A stretch of 64,000 bases of DNA from NCBI GenBank assembly GCA_963971305.1, contig OZ020308.1, forward strand, positions 21,015,838 to 21,079,837, given 5' to 3'. Of the stretch, positions 34,150 to 45,137 are shown piece after piece. Numbering within the stretch: the stretch's first letter is position 1; each line of letters opens with the position of its first letter. Made by a program: the position numbers and the translations under genes. The notes below the pieces were generated by a model that ran no database searches, was not told where the DNA came from, and saw only the letters and a list, made by a program, of their open reading frames with translations. Origin of the DNA: Arcuatula senhousia. Lineage: Eukaryota > Mollusca > Bivalvia > Mytilida > Mytilidae.

Positions 34150-34360
34150 ATAAGCAAAAATATTTGCGGGGATATAATTCCATTCAATTTGTGGGTAAGA
34201 GAAATCCACAAAATTAAGTCCCCATGAATTTAAAATATTAAGTTGAAGATATTACTTTAAAATTAAATTTCCACACAAATTTGTCCCCACGAATATAGCT
34301 GTGTGGCATTTGTGCTCTTTACCACGAAATTTTATCCCCAAGAAAATGAATGATTATACA
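34150..34360. repeat. MITE-like repeat in the ERCC6L 3' UTR
   Basis: ATTTGCGGGGATATAATTCC near the left and CACGAAATTTTATCCCCAAG near the right are inverted relatives, outside them ATACTGTATA and TATACAGT. It resembles the TA-flanked 'cacgaaat' MITEs elsewhere in the window. Confidence 0.5.
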
Positions 34361-34383
34361 GTTTATATGTTGATTGTTCCACA

Positions 34384-34564
34384 AATAAATTGAGCAAGGG
34401 TTTAAACTACTACATTGTACAAAAGGTTAAGAGTTCAAAAAATATTTTGAAATAAAAATTTTGTGATTGGATGAAATAATGTGGTTAGTGATATAGATGT
34501 TTAAAAGTAGCTATTTTTGTAAGCCATTGTTTATAAAATGCTTTGTTAGTCTATTCACAATAAA
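34384..34564 (+). promoter_or_regulatory. Candidate ERCC6L poly(A) signals
   Basis: AATAAA occurs at 34384, 34451 and 34559, 0.4-0.6 kb after the stop codon. Which is used cannot be told from sequence. Confidence 0.45.
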
Positions 34565-35419
34565 ATCTGCAATTGTATGATGGTACTATAAAAAATTGAA
34601 TGGTAATCAATGTTCATGCAGAGTTAATAACAATGCTTGCGTTCGACATTCAAACCCAGGGTGCCCCAGGTAGAAAAAATGTAGCTCACTGGGGCAGAAC
34701 GAGAACAATCTGGGTAATGACGTATTATACCTAGGTTGTTCCGAATGTACACTATTGTTTGTTAAACAGATCATTGACCCATACAAAACAGAGGTCACCC
34801 GCGTTCTGTTTTATATATCAACCCAGGAAAAATAATCTACCCAGGCTGCCTAGGGAGGGAACTTCGAACGCGGCCAACATAAATGTAGTCACCTTTTCAT
34901 ACTTAAAATACATGTACAATTCTGTTTATATTAAAGCAGAAATGGTGCTTATACTTGTAATTTTTGGTCAACAAAACCACATGTGTTTGTATTCTTTTTT
35001 TTTTCTTTTTAACCATATGTGTTCAAAGTTTATGTTTGGATAAGAAGAGTATATTTTTATTTACCTTGGACCTGGGGCAAGCAGGTCTTAAGTATTTTAT
35101 TATTAAATCTGAATAACTATTTTTTGTAGTTTTAGTTTATGTTGAAATGGAATAGAAGTTTCATATTTATGCTTATTATTTTGTTTCTTAGTTATTAAGG
35201 ACCTATTTTCTGTCCTTAGAATAACATAGGTACAGCACAAATTATAAAACACTAAAATTAAAGTTGGTTAGTTGAGCAAATACTATTTAATGGATGAAAA
35301 TATATCTGTGCAATATTTTCTTTTATATTGTAATTGTCTTAAGTGCATTCATATCATGACTATAAAATATTGTTAAACATATGCAATATTAAAATGTTGA
35401 CTTGCTTCACTATTTTGTC

Positions 35420-35790
35420 TGTTGATGGAGGGACCTAGTAAGTATCTTGGTCTGTGTGTCCATCACACTTTTGTGGACTTCTCTTCTCTGAAACCGCTCA
35501 ACAGACTTTTTGGTAGTACTTGTTGTTTGTCATCATATTTAATTGATCATATTGGAACACAATTTTGATTCGACAAATTTTATAGGAGTTATGGTAGTTT
35601 ATTGACTTTGTTCATTTAATGGCATAGGAACACTTAGTGGGGCAACTCCTCGGAGACTGCTTCGTTGAAATTTTGTAGAATTGTATTTCATGATATGAAG
35701 TTGATCATATCACATTATCATTTTGATTTGAAAAATTTTAGAAGAGTTATGGAATTTTATCTACTTAAAATATTCTAGGACATCATCTTC
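35420..35790 (+). repeat. Family H tandem repeat, short copy
   Basis: Units carry CATCACACTTTTGTGGACTT, CTCTGAAACCGCTCAACAGA, GTTGATCATATCACATTATC and TAGGAGTTATGG, about 150 bp apart. A longer copy is at 40330-41147. Confidence 0.65.
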
Positions 35791-36090
35791 CCTGAAACTG
35801 TTTAGCTTATTTTGTTCCCATCTGTAGTTCTGATAGCTATATTTATTTCGGTTTTAATTTAAAGGTGGGGGGAGGGGGTCTATAGCCATGTCCTTGTACT
35901 TATGCAATTTGTGTAAATATCATAATTTAAGATTGGTTATGAATCATATGCAAAACATTTTTAATCTTGAGATGTTGTGAATTATACAAAAAGGACACTA
36001 ATGTAACCTTTATTTGTGGTTCATTAATGTCACGTTTCCATGGTGTTTTTCTATAGCTTTTATCCAAAAAATATGATTGCAACATATAAC

Positions 36091-36169
36091 TTTTTAGCTG
36101 ACCTGGACCGAAGGTCCAGGTGAGCTATTACCATCACTTGGCGTCTGTCGTCGTCTGTTAACAATTTTT
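36091..36169 (+). mobile_element. Family A element A3, 5' part (split by B2)
   Basis: TTTTTAGCTGACCTGGACC hairpin, GAGCTATTACCATCACTTGG, GTCTGTTAACAATTTTT, then interrupted by family B. The rest resumes at 38355. Confidence 0.8.
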
Positions 36170-38354
36170 GTCTCGCCTGCGACTTTAGTCGCTGAAGGCG
36201 AGACATAGGTATTACTTTCTGGCGGCGGCGATGGCGTAAACTTTTTTGTAAGACCTTTGTGGAAAATGAATTTCAAGAAAAGTATAATAGCTAGGCATCT
36301 GATATTTGGCATACAGACAGTTGGGGTTATGGTCTACGCAACTGGCACCATGCCGTTTGACCCTGACCCCAATTTCATGGTTCAGTGACTCTGTGAACTT
36401 AGATGTTTTTTCATGCCAAAAGACCCCTTTGTAAGACTTATGTGGAAAATGAATTACAAGAAAAGTATAATAGCTAGGCATCTGATATTTGGTATACAGA
36501 CAGTTGGGATTATGGTCTACACAACTGGCACCATCCCATTTGACCCTGACCCCAATTTCATGGTTCAGCAACTCTGTAAACTTAGATGTTTTTTCAGGCC
36601 AAAATACCCCTTTGTAAGACTAGTGTGGAAAATGAATTAAAAGAAAAGTATAATAGCTAGGCATCTGATATTTGGTATACAGACAGTTTGGGTTATGGTC
36701 TACGCAACTGGCACCATGCCGTTTGACCCAGACCCCAATTTCATTGTTCAGTGACTCTGTGAACTTAGATGTTTTTTCAGGCCAAAATACCCCTTTGTAA
36801 GACTTTTGTGGAAAATGAATTAAAAGAAAAGTATAATAGCTAGGCATCTGATATTTGGTATACAGACAGTTTGGGTTATGGTCTACGCAACTGGCACCAT
36901 GCCGTTTGACCCAGACCCCAATTTCATGGGTCAGCGACTCTGTGAACTTAGATGTTTTTTCGGGTCGAAAAAACCCTTTGTAAGACTTTTGTGGAAAATG
37001 AATTACAAGAAAAATATAATAGCTAGGCATCTGATATTTGGTATACGGACAGTTGGGGTTATGGTCTACGCAACTGGCACCATGCCATTTGACCCTGACC
37101 CTAATTTCATGGTTCAGCGACTCTGTGGACTTGGATGATTTTTGGGGCCAAAAACGTCTTTTTAAGACTTTTGTGGAAAATGAATTGAGTGAAAAGTATA
37201 ATAGCAAGGCATCTGATATATGGTATACAGACACCTGGAGTTATGGTCTATGTGACTGACACCATGTCCTGTGACCTTGACACAATTTTAATGGTTCAGT
37301 GACTCTGTGGAAAGTAAATTAAGTTAAAAGTATAATAGCTAGGCATCTGATATTTGGTATACAGACATTTAAAGTTTCTGTCTACACACCTGACACCATG
37401 TTGTGTGATCCTGACCCCATTTTTATGGTTCAATGACTTTGTGAGTGTAGATGATTTTTTGGTGGAAAATGAGTTAAGTGAAAAGTATAATAATACAGCT
37501 TAGTGAGGCATCTGATATTTGGGAATTATGGTATACACATCTGATATTTGGTATACAGACAGTTGGGGTTATGGTATACGCAACTGGCACCATGCTGTTT
37601 GACCTTGATCCTAATTTCATGGTTCAGCGACTTTGTGAACTTATATGTTTTTTCGGGCTAACAAACCCCTTTGTAAGACTTTTGTGGAAAATGAATTAAG
37701 TGAAAAGTATAATAGCTAGGCATCTGACATCTGGTATACAGACACTTTGGGTTATGGTCTATGCAACTGGCCCCATGCCATCTGACCCTGACCCCAATTT
37801 CATGGTTCAGTGACTCTGTGGACTTAGATGATTTTTGGGACAATTTAAACTTTTGTGGAAAATAAATTTAATTTAAAAATAAGTTAAAAGTATAATAGCT
37901 AGACATCTGATATTTGGTATACATACATTTGGGGTTTTAGTCTACACAACTGACACCATGTTGTGTCACCCTGACCCCATTTTCATGGTTCAGTGACTTT
38001 GTGAACTTAGATGATTTTTAGGTGGAAAATGAGTTAAGTGAAAAGTATATTATAGCTAGGCATCTGATATTTGGGGATTATGGTATACACAACTGACGTC
38101 ACCATGTAATGTGACCTTGACCCCATTTTCATGCTTGAATGACTTAGTGAATGTTGTTGTTTTTTTCATTGTTTCTAAATAACTATCATGACTATGGTAT
38201 CTAGAACACACTTCAGACATTTTTGTGATGGTTAAATGGAATTCTGTCATTTGTCACATGACCTTGACCTAAACTTTTCTGAAGGCCCAGCTAGACCTTC
38301 AATGAGTTTTGTGATGGTGCCGACAGGCGAGACATACTTTAGTGTCAACTCTTG
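36170..38354 (+). mobile_element. Family B element B2, about 12 units, nested in A3
   Basis: It starts GTCTCGCCTGCGACTTTAG with the hairpin, continues with about 12 units of 180-183 bp, carries GACAGGCGAGAC near the end and stops at CAACTCTTG. The flanks join as AACAATTTTT|TTCAAAAATCTT, compared with AACAATTTTTCAAAAATCTT in intact A2, so the target is a T tract. The 204-codon antisense frame here is a tandem-repeat artefact. Confidence 0.85.
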
Positions 38355-39908
38355 TTCAAAAATCTTATCCTCTGAAACTACTGAACAGAATTTAATGAAA
38401 CTTGGTATGAATGATCCTTAGGGTGTCCTGCACCAAACTTGTGTTTCAATTTTTGATCCATCAAAAAACATGGCCACCGTTACTAAAAATAGACCAGGGG
38501 GGTCAGACTACTGTTTTTGGCTTGTAAATCAAAAAGTATAAGAGATAGATGAAATCTGATTCCAGCCTACTGCTTCAGCATCAAAAGTTCTACAAAAGTC
38601 TCCATTTGGTCGAAGTTGTCAGATGATCGCTTATAGGGGTAACAGCCCCTTAAAGGTGAAAAAAAATCGTTTTTGCATGTTTTTGGCCTATAGAATGAAA
38701 ACTATTGTAAATAGAGAAAAGCTGTTGCTTGCTTACATGTTCAGCTTATTTAGCTCTACAAACGTTTCCATAGGGTCGAAGTTGTCAGATGACCCCTTTT
38801 AGGGGTTACAGCCCATTAAAGGCGAAAAATAGTGTTTTTGGCCTATAGAATGAAAACTATTGCAAATAGAGAAAAGCTGTTGCTTGCTTAAATGTTCAGC
38901 TCATTTAGCTCTACAAAAGTCTCCATAAGGTCAAAGTTGTCAGATGATCCCTAATAGGGGTTACAGCCCCTTTAAGGTGAAAAATAGCGTTGTTGCATGT
39001 TTTTGAAAAAGCTGTTGCTTGCTTAAATGTTCAGCTTATTTAGCTCTACAAAAGTCTCCATAGGGTCAAAGTTGTCAGATGACCCTTTATAGGGGTTAAA
39101 GCCCCTGAAAGGCGAAAAATAGTGTTTTTGGCCTATAGAATGAAAACTATTGCAAATAGAGAAAAGCTGTTGCTTGCTTAAATGTTCAGCTCATTTAGCT
39201 CTACAAAAGTCTCCATAAGATCAAAGTTGTCAGATGATCCCTTATAGGGGTTACAGCCCCTTAAAGGTGAAAAATAGTGTTTTTGCATGTTTTTGGCCTA
39301 TAGAATGAAAACTATTGTAGATAGAGAAAAGCTGTTGCTTGCTTAAATGTTCAGCTCATTTAGCTCTACAAAAGTCTCCTTAAGATCAAAGTTGTCAGAT
39401 GATCCCTTATAGGGGTTACAGCCCCTTAAAGGTGAAAAATAGCGTTTTGCATGTTTTTGGCCTATATAATGAAAACTATTGTAGATAGAGAAAAGCTGTT
39501 GTTTGATTAAATGTTCAGCTCATTTAGCTATACAAAAGTCCTCATATTGTCAAAGTTGTCAGATGACCCCTTATAGGGGTTACAGACCCTTAAAGGCAAA
39601 AACAGTGTTTTTGGCTTAAAGAATGAAAACTATTGCAGATAGAGAAAAGCTGTTGCTTGCTTAAATGTTCAGCTCATTTAGCTCTACAAAAGTCTCCATA
39701 GGGTTGAAGTTGTCTGATAATCCCTTATAGGGGTTACAGCCCCTTAAAAGTTGAATAATAGTGTTTTTTGATTATTTAGAATGAAAACTAATGCAGATAG
39801 AGAAAAGCTTTTTCATGCTTAAACAATCAGCTCATTTAGCTATACAAAAGTCTTCATAGGGTTGACATCAAGACCAGGTGAGCGATTCAGGCACCTGGGA
39901 GCCTCTTG
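38355..39908 (+). mobile_element. Family A element A3, 3' part
   Basis: Continues CAAAAATCTTATCCTCTGAAA, about nine 155-bp units, then GACCAGGTGAGC, GCACCTGGGAGCC and CTCTTG|TT. Confidence 0.8.
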
Positions 39909-40329
39909 TTTACTGCCTTGCAATTGCAAGATGGGAAGCGGTGATCAGGTGGCTGACTGTTTTTTGTTGTTGATTTTCAAATTGATGTGGATAGATTAAG
40001 GTTGTGTTGCATACTCTTATGCCACATGTTGTAAAAACAGTCAGATTCAGGTATTACTATTATTGTATAACAGCATCCAAAAGTAAATTTTATGTTATTT
40101 TATTCAGTATGTAGTTTCATCAGCATTACTATGGTTTCTTTTGAAAAGACTGCACCAAGTCAGGCCCATTGCAATTATCAGTTTCTGAAGTAATGGTATA
40201 ATTTTTTTTCTTCGTTATGGTAAATTTGTTACATGTGTTTCCCCTGTTTACAGTTAATGTTTTTTCTGCTAAGGGTTCAACTTTGGTATCCAGATTTTAC
40301 TGCTTTTGCTTTTATTTTCCCCTACCGCA

Positions 40330-41147
40330 CCAGGACGGAGGGCCTAGTAATGGTCTTCGTCCATCACACTTTTGTGAACACAACTCCTCTGAGACTGCAC
40401 AACAGATTTTGATGAAATTTTGAAGGATTGTTTGTCATGAAATGTAGTTGATCATATCACAACACCATTTTGATTTGACAAATTTTAGAGGAGTTATGGG
40501 ACTTTTGTCAACTTTATTCATTTTAGGTTTTTAGGAACACTTTGAGGGCAGAACTCCTCTGAGACAGCTCAATAGATTTTGTAAAAAATTTGTAGGATTG
40601 TTTGTCATGATATTTTGTTGATCAAATTTCAACACCATTATGATTTGACAAAGTTTGTAGGAGTTATGGGACTTTATTGACTTTGTTCATTTTAGATCCT
40701 AGGAACACTTTGTGGGCGCAGCTCCAGAAACCACTCAATAGATTTTGAGGAAATTTAGTAGAATTGTTGTTATGATATGTAGTTGATCATATCAGAACAC
40801 CTTTTTGTTTCGACAAATTTTATAGAAGTTATTGGACGTTATTAAATTCATTCGTGCATCTAATCTGAGAGGGCTCAACAGATTTTGATGAAATTTTGTT
40901 ATGTCTTTGTTATGTCATGTAGTTGATCATATTGCATTGCCATTTTGATTCAACAAGTTTTGTATTAGTTATTTAAAACCCTTTAAAGTCATAGGATCAC
41001 TTTATGGATGAAACTCCTCTGAGACCGCTGAATGGATTTTGCTGAAATTTTGTAGAATTGTTTATCATCATATGATGTTTATCATATTTCAACATCATTT
41101 TGATATCCAAATTTTATAGGAAATATGGTACTTTATCCACATTTTTA
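40330..41147 (+). repeat. Family H tandem repeat, long copy (5-6 units)
   Basis: Starts near ACCAGGACGGAGGGCCTAGT. Units contain ACTCCTCTGAGAC, GTAGTTGATCATATC and AATTTTATAGGAGTTATGG-type blocks. It is cut at the right by family A element A4. Confidence 0.65.
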
Positions 41148-42105
41148 TTAGCTCAGGTGAGCTATTGCCATCACTTGGTTGTTGTCGTCGTTAACTTTTC
41201 TTTGAAAATCTTCTCCTAAACAACTGAAAGGATTGCTTTGAAACTTTGCACATCTCATCTATGGGATGTCTTCTACCAAGATTGCACAAATGGTGACCGC
41301 CGTCCAAACAATATGGCCGCCGTTACTAAAAATAGACCAGGGGGACAAACTACTGTTTTTGGCTTGTAAATCAAAAAGTATAAGAGATAGATGAAATCTG
41401 ATGCCACGCTGCTGCTTCAGCATCAAAAGCTCTACAAAAGTCTCCTTAAAGTGAAGTTGTCAGATGACCCTTATAGGAGTTATGACCCTTTAAAGGTGAA
41501 AAATAGCATTTTTTCATATTTTTTGGCTTATAGAAAGAAAACTTATGGATAAAGAAAAGCTGTTGCTTGCTTATATGTTCAGCTCATTTAGCTCTACAAA
41601 AGTCCTAATAGGTTCAAAGTTGTCAGAATGGTCCCTTATATGGGTTACACCCCTAAAATAATGGTTTTTTCTCATGTTTTTGGCATATGGAATAAAAACT
41701 AGCAGATAAGAGATAAGCTGTTGCTTGCTTAAATGTTCAGCTCATTAAGCTCTACAAAAGTCTTCATTGGATAAAGTTGTCAGATGACCCCTTATAGGGG
41801 CTATGGCCCCTTAAATGATTTTTTTCATGTTTTTGGCCTTTAGAATGAAAACTATAGCAGATAGAGAAAAGCTGTTGCTTGCTTAAATGTTCAGTTCATT
41901 TAGCTCTACAAAAGTCAACCATAGGGTTAAAGTTGTCACATGACCCCTTATTGGGGTTATGGTCCCTAAATAACGGTTTTTCATGTTTTGGGCCTACAGA
42001 ATGAAAACTATAGTAGATCGAGAAAAACTGTTGCTTGCTTAAATGTTTAGCTCTGCAAAAGTCTTTATAGGGTTGACACCAAGACAGGCTCCTGGGAGCC
42101 TCTTG
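41148..42105 (+). mobile_element. Family A element A4
   Basis: Shortened 5' end TTAGCTCAGGTGAGCTATTG, CCGTTACTAAAAATAGACCA, four to five units, and the end GGCTCCTGGGAGCC-TCTTG|TT. Confidence 0.8.
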
Positions 42106-42300
42106 TTGTATTCCTTGTGGATTTGTCTGATATTGCTGAACAATTTTTCAGAAGTTTTATTGTCTGTCCAAAATCTTTTTTTTCCACAGAAATAAATATA
42201 TCCATGGAAATTTTACTCTTACATGTATATGCACAAACAAAAAAATCAGAATGAAATTATAACCTTCATATAAACATTATGATTCAGTCACTTCAGAAAA

Positions 42301-43625
42301 CAAGAGGCTCCCAGGAGCCTAAATCGCTCACCTGGTCTTGATGTCAACCCTATGAAAAACTTTGTAGAGCTAAATAAGCTGAACATTTAAGCAAGCAAAA
42401 GCTTTTCTCTATCTGCAATAGTTTTCATTCTATAGACCAAAAACACTACTTTTCGTCTTTAAGGGGCTGTAACCCCTATAAGGGGTCATCTGACAACTTC
42501 GACCCTATGGAGATTTTTGTAGAGCTAAATGAGCTGAACAATTTAACAAGCAACAACTTTTCTCTATCTGCTATAGTTTTCATTCTATAGGCTAAAAACA
42601 CCTTTTTTCGCCTTTAAGGGTCTGTAACCCCTATAAGGGGTCATCTGACAACTTCAACCCTATGAAGACTTTTGTAGAGCTGAATGAGCTGAACATTTAA
42701 GCAATTAACAGCTTTTCCCTATCTGCAATAGTTTTCATTCTGTAGGCAAAAAACACCATTTTTCGCCTTTTAAGGGCTGTAACCCCTATAAGGGGTCATC
42801 TGACAACTTAGACCCTAATGAGACTTTTGTAGAGCTAAATAAGCTGAACATTTAAACAAGCAACAGCTTTTCTCTATCTGCAATAGTTTTCATTCCATAG
42901 ACCAAAAACACTATTTTTTGCCTGTAAGGGGCTGTAACCCCTATAAGGGGTCATCTGACAACTTCGACCCTATGAAGACTTTTGTAGAGCTGAATGAGTT
43001 GAACATTTAAGCAAGCAACAGCTTTTCCCTATCTGCAATAGTTTTCATTCTATAGGCAAAAAACTCTATTTTTCGCCTTTTAGGGGCTGTAACCCCTATA
43101 AGGGGTCATCTGACAACTTCGACCCTATGAAGACTTTTGTAGAGCTAAATGAGCTGAACATTTAGGCAAGCAACAGCTTTTCTCTATCTGCAATAGTTTT
43201 CATTCTATAAGCCAAAAACATGAAAAAATGCTATTTTTCACATTTCAGGGGCTGTAACCCCTATCAGGGATCATCTGACAACTTCGACCAAATGGAGACT
43301 TTTGTAGAACTTTTGATGCTGAAGCAGTAGCGTGGCATCAGATTTCATCTATCTCCTATACTTTTTGATTTACAAGCCAAAAACAGTAGTTTGACCCCCC
43401 TGGTCTATTTTTAGTAACGGTGGCCATGTTTTTTGACGGATCGAAAATCAAAACACAAGTTTGGTGCAGGACACCCCAAGGATCATTCATACCAAGTTTC
43501 ATTAAATTCTGTTCAGTAGTTTCAGAGGAGAAGATTTTTGAAAAATTGTTAACGGACGACAGACGACGACGACGGACGCCAAGTGATGGCAATAGCTCAC
43601 ATGGACCTTTGGCTAGTGTGTCTAA
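42301..43625 (-). mobile_element. Family A element A5, opposite orientation
   Basis: It starts on the plus strand with CAAGAGGCTCCCAGGAGCC and TCGCTCACCTGGTC, the reverse of the family 3' end. It ends near 43600-43625 with AATAGCTCACATGGACC, the reverse of the 5' end, somewhat decayed. It lies tail to tail with A4, 195 bp apart. Confidence 0.8.
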
Positions 43626-43629
43626 TGAG

Positions 43630-44960
43630 TTTTTTAAAGATGAGAAATCTGTCAGTCTCTTTCAAAATAAGAGTGTTTACCTGTTCTGAACAGATCATTA
43701 TACTGTGTGTTTTTAAAATCAGATTTGAGAATTCAGTTTTCTTGAAATCTGTACATGTATGTCAAGTTCTGTAAACTGTAGCAGGTAATACCCCATTTGG
43801 TAATTCATATCATTTCGTAAAGAGTGGAACAAGATTTCATTGAAGTGTAGCTTTTTAACACAAAGGTATACCGGTACACAGGCATACAGACAATTCAGCC
43901 ACATACTAAGCTCATCTCCTATATCTCGTATCATTAATTCAACTTAGTTGTTAAGAGACTGTCCAAGCAAAACCCAGGCAATAGCTGGCACATGACAAAT
44001 TTTGTTTTTCAAAAATTTTCATTGATTTCAAATCAGCTAGGTTAATATCCATTCCCCAAAACAAATGCAGATTTTTTGGTTTATTAAAGTGATAACAGAT
44101 ATAATTTACATAGAATGCATTGAAAATATGCAGAAAAAGGGAGATAACTCTTGCATATTTGCACAATTTGGTTGCTTTGTTCATGAACTTCAAGGCTGAA
44201 TCACAAGTCATCCATGTTGCTTTCAAACGAATCCTGGTGATTTTTGTTTTACATATGAGTCCAACAATACATTAAAACAATAAATTTGCTGGGATAAAAT
44301 TCTTCATGTGCCAGCTTCTGTAGGCTTTTGCCTGATTTCTACATGGACGGCCTCTTAATATAAAGTTAAAACATTGTAACTAAGCGGAGAGCTCTACGGT
44401 ATTTGTTTCCGCGAGAAATTTGCTAATGCTGATTTAGATTTTTTATGGTTCGGAAAGGGTTTTTATTTTTACAGGACCGGAGTGAATGTTAAAATAATTT
44501 ATAAGAAAAGAAATAATGCTTAAAAAAATAATAAATTGCGCTTTTTACAAGAAAATAATATTGTAAAAATAATAAATACACATATGCTGCTCGTTTCGTC
44601 TTGGTTATATGCACGTACGAAACTTGTATCGAAGCTTAATCGCCCCATACCATCTCGCCCCAAAATAAGCAAATGGAAATATTGGAAAATAAACAAAACA
44701 TGGTCCCTTTTAGCTATGCTCGCATTTAGGCAATGCCTACTCCATATTAAGGTTAAATGAGGTTGAAACAACCTGCAAGGTCCTTTACCTGAAGAGCTAT
44801 CAATATATTTGTGAAAATAAAAAGAAATCTCTATCTGATATCATCACAGGTAATTTGATGTAAAAGACAGCATCATAGCTAAACTGATGTAAAAGATTTG
44901 TTTAACTACAACACAAAGCAGCCTCTTTATTTCCCTTTGGCAACATAAAATTAATGCTTT
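43630..44960. other. Intergenic sequence, nothing recognised
   Basis: No family-supported exon or element end was found between A5 and the EIF2B1 stop codon. Frames of 70-90 codons here lack any recognisable motif. Confidence 0.5.
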
Positions 44961-44964
44961 ATAG

Positions 44965-44980
44965 TTTATTAGAATTTATT
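44965..44980 (-). promoter_or_regulatory. EIF2B1 poly(A) signals
   Basis: On the minus strand AATAAA occurs at the stop codon (44975-44980) and again at 44965-44970. The 3' UTR may be very short or use a further signal. Confidence 0.4.
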
Positions 44981-45137
44981 AACTGTATAACTTAATGAGT
45001 TCATCACTAACAGCTGATGGTGTGAGGACACCTAAGTCTGTGAATAGTAGTGTTATATAAGCAGGGGGAGTGTAGTCCACCAGTGGGTGTTCCTGGGATA
45101 GATCATCCTTCTTCTCTCTCAGTGTACTTCCATGGTA
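44979..45137 (-). CDS. EIF2B1: EIF2B1 last coding exon
   Basis: Acceptor TTTATTTCAG. It encodes [20 protein letters not shown] through [14 protein letters not shown] to KLYS and TAA. Confidence 0.96.
   Translation of the reverse strand, partial: YHGSTLREKKDDLSQEHPLVDYTPPAYITLLFTDLGVLTPSAVSDELIKLYS

Noticed and set aside
34637..34870. Inverted GCGTTCGA/TTCGAACGC ends suggesting a small MITE
   Set aside because: Arms match only over about eight to twelve bases with gaps, and no target duplication was found. Too weak to annotate.
36620..37234. 204-codon minus-strand open frame with repeated [16 protein letters not shown]
   Set aside because: It lies wholly inside family B tandem units of near-multiple-of-three length. 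Similar frames exist on the other strand and in other B copies. It is a repeat artefact, not a protein gene.
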